From the NCBI GenBank assembly GCA_015227615.1, contig JAALGZ010000014.1, positions 868,001-932,000 of the forward strand: 64,000 bases of DNA, written 5' to 3'. Of this stretch, positions 1-11,487 are shown one piece after another (the first letter of the stretch is position 1; every line of letters starts with the position of its first letter). The position numbers and the translations under genes are program-made. Below the pieces are notes generated by a model, which saw nothing but the letters and a program-made list of their open reading frames with translations, was not told the DNA's origin and ran no database searches. This stretch comes from Labyrinthula sp. Ha (lineage: Eukaryota; Sar; Bigyra; Labyrinthulida; Labyrinthulaceae).

Positions 1-645
1 TCTAAACTTTAAGGCTAGGCGTACTGGACTAAGATCAAAAATATTTATACTTTACTTGATTTCGTATCCGGACTTGCAAATTATACTCTATGGATTCATA
101 GCAGTTTCTTCCTTTATGTATAAAGTTTTGGCATGAAATTACACAGAGGGAAGCTCTAAAAACTAAATGGTACAATGGACGAGTTAATACTTTTAGTACT
201 GCAGAGAGGCAGGGTACAAAATGATGACGAAGGAAAACAGCTCATTCTTAAAAAATATAGGATAAACTCATTTAATGCTGCCTTATGTACAAATCCTGTG
301 TAGATTGTTAGGTTCTCGCAACTTCTTTTTTTTTCTCCTTGGGTCATAAAGTGAAAACCTTTCTTGCCTAATATTATATAAATAAGAGCGTTTTCTAAAC
401 GTTGCAAACCGTTCTCTAAATGGAAGAAATATCGTTTGGACACAACTATTTGTGTACATTAACCATATACCCTAAGTACACCACTAAGCAACTTAAATAG
501 CACAAGATTAAAGTTAGTTACTTTCTTCCTAAGACTAAGAACTAGACATGCACCACTTAAGGAAGAAAGATAAACCTTTGAGTAAATTTTTCCAACAGTG
601 AATTTAGAAGGAGATCAGTACAACAGAATTTTATTTTATATCTTC
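1..645. other. 3' flank of the PDCL3-like gene, no gene seen
   Basis: AT-rich sequence downstream of the minus-strand gene that ends at 646. The only open frame (95 codons, minus strand) has no recognisable domain, and ORFs of that length are expected by chance at this base composition. I see no RNA gene or repeat here. Confidence 0.5.
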
Positions 646-1404
646 TTACCAATCATCATCTGATTCCTCTACATCACTCCTGTCTTCCTGTTCACTTTGT
701 TCCTCAAGCTTTGAATTCATCTGCCCAACAGTCCTCTTTCTCTCTTCAAAAATACCATAACCCATTAACTGTTTCTTTAATGAGTTCATTTGAAGTTGTT
801 TATCAATAATTGTATGCTGCAGTTTTCCACCAAAATACAACAGAAGAGCAGGAGTATGCTCTGCCCGCCAATTCTCCGCACATGAAGTGTCTTTAATCCT
901 AACAAATTTTACAGTTGGTTCTTGGTTAGAGAGACTTCGCACCACTTGCGTAAGAAGAGCACTTCTTTCAATTCCATTTCTGTAAACTTCAACTATCACC
1001 CATTGACCAACTTCTCCATTTGATTCATCTAAAGATTTCTCACTTGCTTCAGCTACTTCTTTGACAAATTCATCTCGAGAAATTTCACGAACTTTTCCGT
1101 ATTTATTTAGTTTTTCTCGCTGGTAGAGCTCTTTTTTTCTATTTTCTATAAATAGCTCAAGCTCTCTGTCATCTGCTTTATCAGCAATATAATCTAGATC
1201 TTCATCTAACTTCACTTGGTTGAGTTTTTGCGAAAGGGTTTCTTCCGGCTTGTTGTATGTTATGAAGTCCCTGTTCTTTATTTCTTTTTCTATCTCTCTT
1301 TGAGCTTTAACTTCTTCTCTTTCAGGAATTACATTTTTTTTCACTAGGATATCCTCCCATTGTGTTGTTTGTATTTTTCGATTTTCATATTTATGTTCTT
1401 CCAT
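646..1404 (-). CDS. Phosducin-like protein, PDCL3/PhLP2 type
   Basis: 252-residue intact single-exon protein, close to the usual ~240 of PDCL3/PhLP2. Visible features: an N-terminal TQWEDIL segment matching the family's 'T-E-W-N-D-I-L' start, an acidic/charged helical region (about 35-100), a YGKVREIS segment entering a thioredoxin-like fold (about 105-215), and a very acidic tail ending in DDDW. Family knowledge: PhLP2 proteins are cytosolic co-chaperones that bind the CCT/TRiC chaperonin and help fold actin, tubulin and G-protein beta subunits; the thioredoxin fold is not redox-active, and no CxxC is present here. The ATG at 1404 is chosen because the conserved N-terminal block begins directly after it. 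PDCL3 is favoured over PDCL2 only weakly. Confidence 0.85.
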   Translation of the reverse strand: MEEHKYENRKIQTTQWEDILVKKNVIPEREEVKAQREIEKEIKNRDFITYNKPEETLSQKLNQVKLDEDLDYIADKADDRELELFIENRKKELYQREKLNKYGKVREISRDEFVKEVAEASEKSLDESNGEVGQWVIVEVYRNGIERSALLTQVVRSLSNQEPTVKFVRIKDTSCAENWRAEHTPALLLYFGGKLQHTIIDKQLQMNSLKKQLMGYGIFEERKRTVGQMNSKLEEQSEQEDRSDVEESDDDW

Positions 1405-4400
1405 TTCTGAAGAGTTTATAAAGCAAAAACCGAGTCATTCTAAAACGGTTCAAAATACTTTGAAACATGGCTCAAACACGAAACAACCGATAAATGATTG
1501 ATAAATTTACATTTGTCCTCTAAGGACACGATAATCGTTTTGACCATCGTAGTCAGAACACTTTTGTTATATGTAATATAGTCAGCTTTATTGTTATATA
1601 ACCGTTTTATATCGTGAAAACTTAACCGTTAACGACATATTCTCAGACTGATTAAAGATTCACAAAGGTTAACCCAGAAGACACATCGAAATGATTAAAT
1701 GAGCAAGTTAGCCTAACATTCCATGAACCTGCTCATTTAATTCACGGTGTCAGAGCATTATGAATAAGGCTTACTATAAATTCTACTAGGTAGTGGTATC
1801 CATACCATCTTGTCTTGGCCTGGTCATTCTCGTCATCTCATTGACTGGTCATCACAGGAACCTGATTTTATTCGTCTGATGTCAGAATGCTCAACACTGG
1901 GACCAAAACATCAATATCCCAAGATACTGGAACAAAAATCTGAAAAAACTTCAGAAAGATTGAAATAAAGTCAAAAAACACTCAAGTGAACCAGCTGGAG
2001 CTTTTGAAGTGAAGGTAATGGTTGATGATCTAAGGGGATTGATGCATTCAAGCTGTGTCTTAAGGTTTTGAAGATTATAATCGGATTTCGGCCAAGAATG
2101 TATCTATTGGAGGTTTCTGCGGCTTTGTCTTGAGCGGGACTTAGGTAGGGGTGGTATTTTGCAGAGGTTTGACTTTTTGTGTTGTTAGAAGGCTGGAAGT
2201 GTATCTCGACTGTGTCTGAACGATTTTGGTTGTGTTTAGGGGGTTGGTTTAATTTGATGTGAGGACATAAAAATTTAAGGTTTTTGGCGGGTGTTGGTGC
2301 GAAGTGCGTTGACCATACATACATTATATATTGAGGAGGGTTCTTGAACTAAGCCATGTCTGATGTGGTTTATTCACTGGGTTGTGCTTCCGATCTAGTA
2401 TGTTTCATTTGAGCAGGTAGATCTTGCACATATTCCAGTGAGTTTATTCTAGATGGAAATTTTCTGCTGTATTTGTGAACAAGTTCCAGGTAGTTTGTTG
2501 CATTGGCAAACTTGTGCCAGCTATTCTGTGACTTTTATCTGATCTTATAGGTTGAAGTAGTACGTGGCATTCTGCATCCTGGATTGGCGGTGAGTTTTCA
2601 TGAATTTCCAGATATCTAGTAGCTTCAGGTTAAGGACATAGTTTGTTTTTCTAAGTTGCCTCCATCAAGGCTATGCTTCTGGGATCCTTATTCCGCAGAT
2701 TGTTATTTATTGCAGTTGCTCTAAGAAAAAAATGCTGGGCTCTCTTTGTATGTTTTACGTCTTTGTGGTATATTTTTGACGCTATTCTATGAGAAACTGC
2801 TTTGTATCTAGTTCATCTTCAGTGAAACAGTAGTTCTTGATATGGACGTCATTAATCACTACATTCATTTTACGGGTGAAGATATCAATTTTTTAACCAA
2901 ACTTCATTGATTAGGGAAACTCGCAATGGTTAGAGATGCTGGGTGCCAGTATGGTGCTTTTTGATAGCTTTCATTGGAACTTTTTATTTAAAGAACTACT
3001 TCCAAATACGTGGCCAAAAGACGTAAGTGTTAAATAATGTCTGTTTAGATAGGTCAGAGTATGCTCTGTAGAGACAAAATTTTGAGATAACAGAAGAAAT
3101 GACACAAATTGTTTCAAAGACTGAGCCTTCATCGAGCCATTGCCTTCAGAGGCTCCCAGTTTTCAAGTGCCGATGCAAAATAAGTGTTAAAATATTCTCA
3201 CTAAAAGTCGGTGGTCTTGTTTAATACAAACTCTCCACAATAGTAAAACTTAGACATGGACTTTCTCTATTGCCGATCTTAAACCAAGAAATTAGACAAA
3301 AAGTTGTTGAAAGATTTGAAAAGCAAACCAGAATGCCAGTCAGAATGGAAAAGTAAGATTATTTGTTTCATAATCCAACTCCAGATACACTGGCGTAGCG
3401 ACCTTTGTGTGCCAGCGACTACTTAAGGACGTAACTGGCAGCTACAGAGTGAGTGACAGAAGCCTCGCTACTAAGATTGGGTCAAGAAATAATAGAAAAT
3501 TACTACAAATCAATATTTTGGCACCACACAGTGGACTTGCGGTTCAAGAATAGCAAGAACTCCTGCTGATGTTATAGTAAAGATCACAGACAAAGTAAAC
3601 AAGAAAAGGTTAATCGTCTTTGACAGAGACTGGAGCACACAGGTGAAGAGAACATGAAAAGACGCAAGTTGTAAGTATTGAATATCCTCAAGAAATAACT
3701 GAAATGAGAATATCCTTGAACAGTTCCAGCTACGCAAAGTGTTCGACATCATACACCGCAGGTACACAACACAAAACAAAAATTCCAGAAAACATGTCAC
3801 TTTCAAACCATAGAAGTCTCAAGATCACAACACAATCCGAGCGGACAGTAGAAAATAGATTATCGGCAAGGTACAACATCTGAATATTGAAACAGCCAAA
3901 GAATCGCTACAGCTGCTTGAAAACTGTTTTTCTAGAACTCGGCTGAAGATAGTAGAGCAACTGAAACTTAATGAACTAGATGCACTTACAAATGTATCAA
4001 AATCTTTTTGAAACCCTCTAATATATGCCATTGTACCGTATGGAAACACTCTTTGTCATTCTCGGAACTCTTGGTCATCCTGCCTGGATCACAACCAAAA
4101 AATCGACATCTTTCATTTCAAATACTGTTTTCTTTTACTTTGGATTGTATCTTGGAAAATAACAAAACTTTGGGAAATCAAACACAGGAACTACAGAAAT
4201 ACAAAAGGTTAACGGGACAAGAGGGATCTAGCCGCCTAAAAATACCAATTAATGGAAACATTGCGATATCAATAACAGTTTTACTTTAGAGTATGGACAA
4301 GAACGCAGGCTCGTGCAAGGTTAGGTCATCGGATTCAATTGTCATGGTCACAGAATTCGCTTAACATCTAATCTAACCCAATCCATAGAGATACCCTCGA

Positions 4401-4613
4401 GTTGGTACTTACTCAAAGATGTTCAATTTCGTGTACATCAGTTACTTCCTATCCTCAAACCTGGATGAAGTCCATAAAAGTTGAAGCTGTTTTGTGATTA
4501 CAGGTTTAGTATCAAGAACAGGAAGTATACTAGTTCAATTACTCGCCTGTGCACCAAGACAAAATCTACTTTCCAGATGAGCATCTAAAGAAACTTCACA
4601 ATGGAAGTGGATG
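1405..4613. other. Gene-poor stretch
   Basis: More than 3 kb with no convincing gene. A 117-codon minus-strand frame (1971-2324) is proline- and asparagine-rich but matches no family I recognise. Parts of 2.4-4.6 kb may be the 3' portion of the LINE relic that lies just above on the same strand, but I could not pick out further reverse-transcriptase blocks with confidence. Confidence 0.4.
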
Positions 4614-6778
4614 TCACAGGCTTCCCATCAATATTTTTCCAGCAATTGGTCGATACGAAAATAAAAAAATATCGAAGGAATGACTACCTTCCCTAGTGAG
4701 CAGGATTTTGCGGTCGCTTACTTTTATTCTTAACTTTGAGAGCATTTCCAGATAATAGAACGAGCCCAGAAAATAAACCAGTAGTATTGTATCCACCGGG
4801 CCTACACATTCATCGAAAAAAACAAGATAGTTTCATATCTTACAACTGACTTCTACCCCGACAAGAGTAGGTTTTCAACCATTTTATAGCTGAGTTGAAA
4901 AGAAGGACAAACATAACCGGAGAAAGAAGCACGTCCTGCTATTACTTTAAAGTGCACAGGCTTAGATTACATTACTTTTTCACCAGTTTTTACTGCAATG
5001 TCCTGACAAAGTGATATTATCATCTTTCTCAAATTTCTGACCACGTTATCATCCTTTAACGACAACCCAATAAGTTGAAGCTTTATGGAATTCAATACAT
5101 TTTAAGATTCTATGAGTTTAAATTATTGTTTCCTATTCTCTTATAATTTCGTCCTGTAGATTTTGGGAATGGCTTCAATCCCATTCAAAAGCAAAAGTTT
5201 TGTGTGGAAACCGAATTGAGAAGATGGGGGGGTTAACTCTCGACAAAAGCATGCTATGTAATAGCTTTGTCGGGAGGTTAAGCTCCGCGTAGAGAAGTTG
5301 AATGGGTCTGCAAGACCCTGGACTGTTTCTTATTCTTTTTTATATGGATGCAAATTATTGAAGTCATACAGAGTTCTTGTTGTAGAAACTTAAATAGCTT
5401 TTCTGCCTGGAAAATACTTTGCTTTTTCTTGAGAAATATTTTCTGCACATTCAAAAATGTTCAATCTCGTTGTTAGCTCTAACCATTCTGGCACTTTTGT
5501 TGCTCTTAAATTGCTTCATATTCAATGTCGAATTGATTCATTTTTGGTAGGTTTCATCTATATTGGCTTCAGCAGCCACTCCGGGTATTAGTATGTAATA
5601 ATGTACCATTTCATTTTCCGCCATACATATTTGCAGGGGAAGTTGCAGGTTTTCCATGAAGCCCATTAATATTCTCAATTGCTTAACGGTGCCCATTTTG
5701 CTGACATCCTGGTCTGAAATTGCCAGGCACATATCTTTGCATTTTCCTTGACCAAACTCAGTAGTTTGCAGGTGTTCATTCATATATTCACCGAGGAGAA
5801 CTATGGTATTTCCACCAGAGTTCCTTCAAAGCAAGTGAGGATATCTTCTTTGACAGCATTATTGGCGGCTTTGAATACATTCTTTCTATCTATTCACCAA
5901 ATGTTACTCTAGTTTCGGTTGTTTACCTGCATCAGCTGCCTGGTAACTTAGGTAATTCTATATTTTACTGTGTTCGTAACTAGGTTTAGGTGCTGTATAT
6001 TCATTAACTTTGGGATTATCCTCGTAAGCATTTTATAATCTCTTTCATCTTCAAGGTATAGAAATTCACGCTGGATTAGCCATTTAATTGTCTCACCAGT
6101 TCCGGGATAGTGCTAAGAAGACTTAGGTCACGTTTCTGCTCTCTTTGTTAGTTTATCATGGCACATCAGGATATCATAATGCTATATTCTGCACCCATGA
6201 AAGCAAAGTCACCATTCTATCAAACCGAGCTACTGGTACCCCTTCTTACCTTCAAACATTTAGTATGCGAAGGATGTTATAAAAAAAATCAGCTTTTATG
6301 TATTTTACACTTTTATTTCTAATATGGAATCTAACTTCCTCTTTTAAACCTTTCTTGCGGATAGGATATTGGCTTTTTACGATGTAAACTCTCTGTGCCT
6401 TAATAACTCTTTTAAGATCTTTTCGTTTACATGACATTTTTCTGAGTATCATAACCCTCCATCTGGATAAAATCCTCATATGCTTCCCTTGACGTCAAAG
6501 CCACCCGCTGAAATTGAAGTTCTTTCTTTCTATCATTTCTCCACTCTTTTTGTCTAGCTGCTGGCGGTACTATATATATATACTCCGGTCTCATGCTCTG
6601 CACGGAGACCATACCAGATGACCACAATGATATTCTTCTCTAAAGGAGCTTTCAGAATCACGTTCAACATTCTGCCGCTAGTGTTTATAGCGTCATAGAC
6701 TTTATAAGCAAGTTTTTCAGCCAAGTAGACCACTACACGGATACTGGGGCCAGGGGAGGAGGATTTGAGGAACCGCAT
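4614..6778 (-). mobile_element. Decayed LINE (non-LTR retrotransposon) relic
   Basis: Minus-strand conceptual translation, broken by many stops and frame changes, gives a collinear set of LINE-like pieces. At 6554-6778 there is a 'SGRMLNVILK' stretch like the middle of an APE endonuclease. At 5538-5880 there is IVLLGEYM in the place of the 'ILLGDFN' active-site block, then 'GTVKQLRILMGFMENLQL' like the G-x-LL-x-N-L block, then 'HYYILIPG...ANID' like the 'THxxPG...xIDYI' end of APE. At 4614-4720 there is 'SYRPIAGKIL', the opening NYRPI block of LINE reverse transcriptases. Order and strand fit one element. The active-site Asp-Phe-Asn is lost, so it is dead. The gap between the first two pieces is longer than usual, so an insertion or two copies is possible. 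Confidence 0.45.
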
Positions 6779-9072
6779 TTCCCTCTACAGTTACTGACTC
6801 TTCCCTATGCTCTTAACATTTTCTATCGTTTCTCATGTAGCTCCTGGACGTCTGAAAGCTAATTGATTTTTTTATTCCGGTAAGAGGGTGGATTTTGTAA
6901 ATGTTTGATCATTTACGGTGATGGAGACTATAAGAATTCTCTGTTAATTCTGGCTGGCACATCTAGACCATTGGTGGAGATTCGAGACAAGTAGCTTCAT
7001 AAACACAAGGGCATTCAACAGTTTCTTTTGCTTTATCCACAATTTCCAGGTATCATATGCAATGTTCGTCGAAGATTACTATCCCGAGGAAAACTTGGAG
7101 CATTCTTAGAGGAACTATGTGCAAGGGTGAAACAAAACAAAAAACCATTTGTTTTAAGCTTCTTCTAGATCAAGACCTGAGAACCAATGCACATTTGCTT
7201 CAGAAATTGGAAAACAGAAAGTGTATTCATTAGAAGCAAAAAGTATAGTTGGTATCATCAGAGGAGAAGTCCATAGTAGGGCACATACAAATATTTGGAG
7301 GTTCCAGGTCTAGCAGCATGATGAAGAAAAATCTAGAATTGCATTGACATTTATTTGTGTTTTTTTAAGATTGATTGCGTGAATACCTAAGATGATTGCA
7401 ATAAACCACTGCGGATTGGTCATCATCAATCGGTAAATTAAAATGGCTTTCTAATGTACGATCATATTTATATTGCTTTAGTTATTATATACTACCAAAT
7501 TAGAACTGATTCTTTCTTTATTCAAGTATTGTCACACTCTTGGATCTTTAAAGAGAATTTTATGCTTTCCACTTAGAATGTATGGTATTTTCTTATTCTT
7601 TGTCTCGGTCCTCTTAGAAGTACTCAGAACATTATTTCATACATAGCGCAGTTTATGAACGGGCAAAGTCACATACACCTTAGTATATATCATAACGTAT
7701 GTGACATTCACCACTAATTTAGCATTGTGATGTTTTTATCATGCAAGAAGGTAGAAAGTTTTCGTGGATAAATTTAACTTGATTATATTACCTATGTTGC
7801 AAACTTAAGCTTTTAAGTGAATAAATGTTAATGAGAATACTAAAAGTCTTCAAAATATTTATTAGGCGATTTTATCTCACGTGATTATTTTCCTTTCTGA
7901 TTTAATTGCTCTCCGGAGTTCTTCACGGACCTGGACCGAATTCGTTTCACTCAAACTAATTTTTTCTAGTAACCTGTTTAGCAAGATCTAAGAGTATTCA
8001 TTGTCCAAACATTTCCATATATAACGTATGTTGAGTCGTTCTAAACGATCCTGAAGTACATTTTCCCAATTAAAAAAAGATTGAGTTATTACTAAAAGTG
8101 CTTATTTCTTGTTATCTCTGCATAGCAGCGAACTTGAATCGACCGTTTCTTCTTGGTTATGCCACAATTTAATAGTTTCAAAGCAAAAAATCTAACTCTA
8201 GGAAGGAATGACATTGCACTCTTTGAAACGAAATTAGAAGTTGCTCTTAAGCTTTCGGAATGTATAAAACCTGTACACAGATGTACTTGTGGTGCCCCAA
8301 ACATAATCAGCTATTGGAAAATTCTTTTTTTGGATTTAAAGTTGCGCTACTTATTGCTTCTCATCTATGCATTGTAGTTCTACTTAAAGCATTGCCAATT
8401 TGAAAAATCTTAGAACAAACTAAGACTCTCGTAAGTATTGAGATCCAAGTTTGATGTAGTTTGGGAATATGAAAAAATAACATTTTCTATCAGAGTCGAA
8501 AGTAAATATCTTTATAAACTGATTTTGCTTTGTATTAAATCTAGAGTCCATATATGTTACTGCTCACTTATGGTAACCAATTGTTTAATTATCTATTCTA
8601 ATATTAAATTGAAACATACTGCGCTAAAAGAATAAACTAATTCACCCCAGTAAAACAGCTTAACTCAGATTAGGCACCGGATTTGATAAAATTTATCAAT
8701 AATTAGTGGATAATTGTTTTACTTCCGATTATAAATAAAAGAATTACATTTTTGGTTCCATTCAAATTATTCAGATCTTATTCTCAAAATCAAAATATTA
8801 AAAATAATAAATAAATGTAGGTTTGCCAATATTTATGATTATCAGAAAGCAAAATATAAACAGAAATTTGTTTCTGAATTATCAATAAATCAAGTTTGAT
8901 CCAAGACTCCGACTAACGAAATTGTGCCTTTAAGAACAACCCTTTAGCATTTTCAAGCATTATAGGAATACTTATTTGAAATATTTTCTTGATTGATTGA
9001 ATAGTGAATAAATGGAAATTCTATTTACCTAAAAGGCAACTATCTAATAACCTAAATAAAACAGACAATGAG
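6779..9072. other. Gene-poor stretch upstream of the tRNA gene
   Basis: AT-rich, with short opposing open frames at 8092-8377 and 8438-8635 that match no known domain. I see no RNA gene, repeat array or exon series that I can support. Confidence 0.4.
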
Positions 9073-9077
9073 AAAAA
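9073..9077 (-). terminator. Pol III T5 terminator of tRNA-Ala
   Basis: Run of five A on the plus strand (five T on the transcribed strand) about 30 nt beyond the tRNA 3' end; it is the first run of at least four T downstream of the gene. Confidence 0.6.
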
Positions 9078-9105
9078 GCACTCCAGATGAAAGTTATCTC
9101 TGTAG

Positions 9106-9177
9106 TGGAGAGTGTGGGAATCGAACCCACGACCTCATGCGTGCAAGGCATGCGCTCTACCCCTGAGCTAACCCCCC
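9106..9177 (-). tRNA. tRNA-Ala (UGC)
   Basis: 72-nt cloverleaf without an intron. On the minus strand: acceptor GGGGGGT pairs with ACTCTCC (two G-U pairs), discriminator A73; D arm GCTC/GAGC; anticodon stem CATGC/GCATG with loop CTTGCAC, giving anticodon TGC (alanine, GCN codons); T arm GTGGG-TTCGATT-CCCAC carrying a good B box. CCA is not encoded, as expected for a nuclear gene. It lies 116 bp upstream of, and divergent to, the FYVE-EHD gene. Confidence 0.95.
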
Positions 9178-9293
9178 TGTAATCTATTAGTACTAGTTTT
9201 GAAAACAAGATTAGTATTAGATTCAGAGGGTATCTTTGTGAAGAGATATATTTTACTTGAAACGTACTAGATTTTAACCTGAGTTATAAAAAT

Positions 9294-11281
9294 ATGCCTC
9301 CAGATCAAAGCTTTTGGGTAAAGGACGAATATGTCCTAAGCTGTACAGCCTGCTCCAAGCCCTTTGGATCCTTCAATCGTCGCCATCATTGCAGAAACTG
9401 CGGCGAAGTGTTTTGCAAGTCTTGCTCGCGTAAGACACTTCCACTTCCTGAACTTAATTATGCTAGAACAGACCCGCAAAGACTTTGTGAAGCATGCTTC
9501 ACACAGATATCCATCTCTCGTTCAGCTGACAGAGAGAAAGTTCTGAAACAATCTGGAGTAATTGGCGTTGAGAAGGAAACAGTTTCTGGACTTCTAAAGA
9601 TCTACAATGCTGGTGTTAAACAGCTAGAAAAACAGTTCAAGTACGATGAGTTTTACACTCCAACGTTGACAAAGGCAGATTTTGAAAGTAAACCGATGGT
9701 TCTTCTTATTGGAGGATTCAGTACTGGAAAAAGTTCAGCGATAAAATATTTTGTTCGCAAAGAAATCCCAGGAATGCGGATCGGTCCTGAACCAACTACC
9801 GATCAGTTTTGTGTTATTTCTGGAAGTGATGAAATGACGGGAGAAACTGGAGTCATCCCCGGGAACGCATTGGCAGCGAGAGCTGATAAGCCTTTCAGAA
9901 GCTTGCAGAAGTTTGGCTCTAATTTCTTGAATAAGTTTCAGTGCTCCCAGGTTGATTCAGATATATTGAGAAGCGTTACATTTGTTGATACACCAGGTGT
10001 CCTTTCTGGAGAGAAACAAAGACTTGGAAGAAGTTATGATTATGCTGGAGTAGTTGAATGGTTTGCAAATAGGTCAGATCGAATTTTGCTAATGTTTGAC
10101 GCTCATAAGATAGACATAGGAGACGAATTTCAGAGCATTATTCATATTTTGAAACCACACGATGATAAAATTCGTGTAATCTTGAACAAGGCGCATCTAT
10201 TGGACCCACAAGAGTTGCTCAGAGTCCACGGAGCTCTGATGTGGTCACTAGGTAAAGTACTCAAAACTCCAGAAGTTATTCGCTTATATGTAGGAAGTTT
10301 TATTGAAGAAGCTAGGAAGAAAGAAAATAGTCCATTTAATTTTGTTTTTGGCAAAGAGCAGGATGATTTATTAGAGGATTTACGGAGTTTGCCTCATTCA
10401 GCTGTTGTAAGAAAAATAAATGAAGTCGTAAAGAGAGCTAGAAGTGTAAAGATTCATGCGTTGCTCATTTCACATCTTAGGGATAGATTAACTACCCTTA
10501 GTGGTGGGATGGGTATGTTTAAGAATAAGCAAGTTGTGAGGGAACGTTTGATGGAGGATTCTAGTTTAGAAGAGGAGTTCCAGGCGGTTGCAAGAAAGTG
10601 GGCTCTTCCTAGGAGTGACTTTCCTTCGGTAGAAGATTTTAAGAAGAAAGCGAAAGCAGCTATTGATTATGACTTTAGTATTTTTCCGGTGTTGAATCCA
10701 AGGTAAAGCTACCAATCTAGTAATAATTTAGGATGATAGTCGAGATTGATGACATGATTGCATCCACAATACCCCGACTCCAAGCTAGCCACATGCAGAG
10801 GTATTGAATATGTTTTTTTTTAATCATAGAATTAAAGAAGAAGGATTGAAAATAAATCCTTTTAAAACATCATCTAAAGGTCTAGAAGGTCCAAGTTTAC
10901 TGATGAACGAGCAGGAGGTAGATTGGGTTGTTTCAGAGGATGAATTTCTTCGATATAGTGAGGAATTTTCAAATGTGCTTTTTCAAATTTTTAAAAATCT
11001 AGGCTGAACCTGTTGAAGGTAAAATTGATGGGTTTCAAATGAAGCATATTTTGGAAGTTACAGGTTTACCACGACACGTGCTAAAAAAAATATGGGAGCT
11101 AAGTGACATAGATAAAGACGGGGCCCTGGATCTGGCTGAGTTTTCTTTGACAAAACACCTAGTTGGAATCGCGCAAGGTAACCAGGATTCAGAAGAAGCT
11201 GATGACATAACATTTGGCTTACCTACAGTATTACCTCGAAGTTTTGTTCCTCCAGAAAAACGATATATGCTGCCTGAATAG
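9294..11281 (+). CDS. FYVE-EHD fusion: endosomal membrane-remodelling ATPase
   Basis: Four exons: 9294-10702, 10732-10800, 10830-10974, 11003-11281, joined by introns of 29, 29 and 28 nt; 633 residues. FYVE zinc finger at 8-69: W8-x-x-D11, R29-R-H-H-C-R, eight Cys ligands (17, 20, 33, 36, 41, 44, 65, 68); FYVE domains bind PI3P on endosomes. Then an EHD dynamin-like core: P-loop GGFSTGKSS 140-148, DTPG 232-235, NK at about 301, helical region to about 490, and an EH domain about 515-630 with W572 and calcium-loop DIDKDG 576-581. EHD proteins use ATP to form oligomers that tubulate and cut recycling endosomes. An internal NPF (502-504), the ligand of EH domains, lies just ahead of the EH domain and could autoinhibit. 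The second exon (69 nt) supplies the helix 'EIDDMIASTIPRL', which family alignment requires. Usual EHDs are ~530 residues and lack FYVE. Confidence 0.92.
10703..10731 (+). other. 29-nt intron 1 of the FYVE-EHD gene
   Basis: Begins GTAAAG and ends AATTTAG. Removing it joins ...NP-R to MIVEIDDMIA in frame (phase 2) and restores the last helix of the EHD helical domain. Confidence 0.85.
10801..10829 (+). other. 29-nt intron 2 of the FYVE-EHD gene
   Basis: Begins GTATTG and ends TCATAG, with a T-rich interior and TAAT near the 3' end. Phase 2; joins ...SHMQ-R to IKEEGLKINPF. Confidence 0.85.
10975..11002 (+). other. 28-nt intron 3 of the FYVE-EHD gene
   Basis: Begins GTGCTT and ends AATCTAG. 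Phase 0; joins YSEEFSN to AEPVEGKIDG, which aligns without gaps to the start of EHD-type EH domains (YDEIFYT-LSPVDGKI). Without removal an in-frame TGA follows at once. Confidence 0.85.
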
Positions 11282-11487
11282 AATACAACTAGACTTCTTG
11301 AAATTATTTGCAAAGCAAGTCATAGTCTACACCTGAGGAGGGAGTCTACATAGGAGTGAATCTCAGGTTCAAGTTGTGTTCTATCAACCGTTGCACAAAA
11401 TAACAAAGACATAATACTAAGTAGTTCAGATAATTGTTCTATCCTCATCATAAATCTAAAGAATAGAATAGGGAAATCAGGATTGTC

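Noticed and set aside
10703-10829. A single 127-nt intron in the FYVE-EHD gene
   Set aside because: The inner 69 nt encode the conserved EHD helix in frame, and the flanks split into two 29-nt GT...AG introns.
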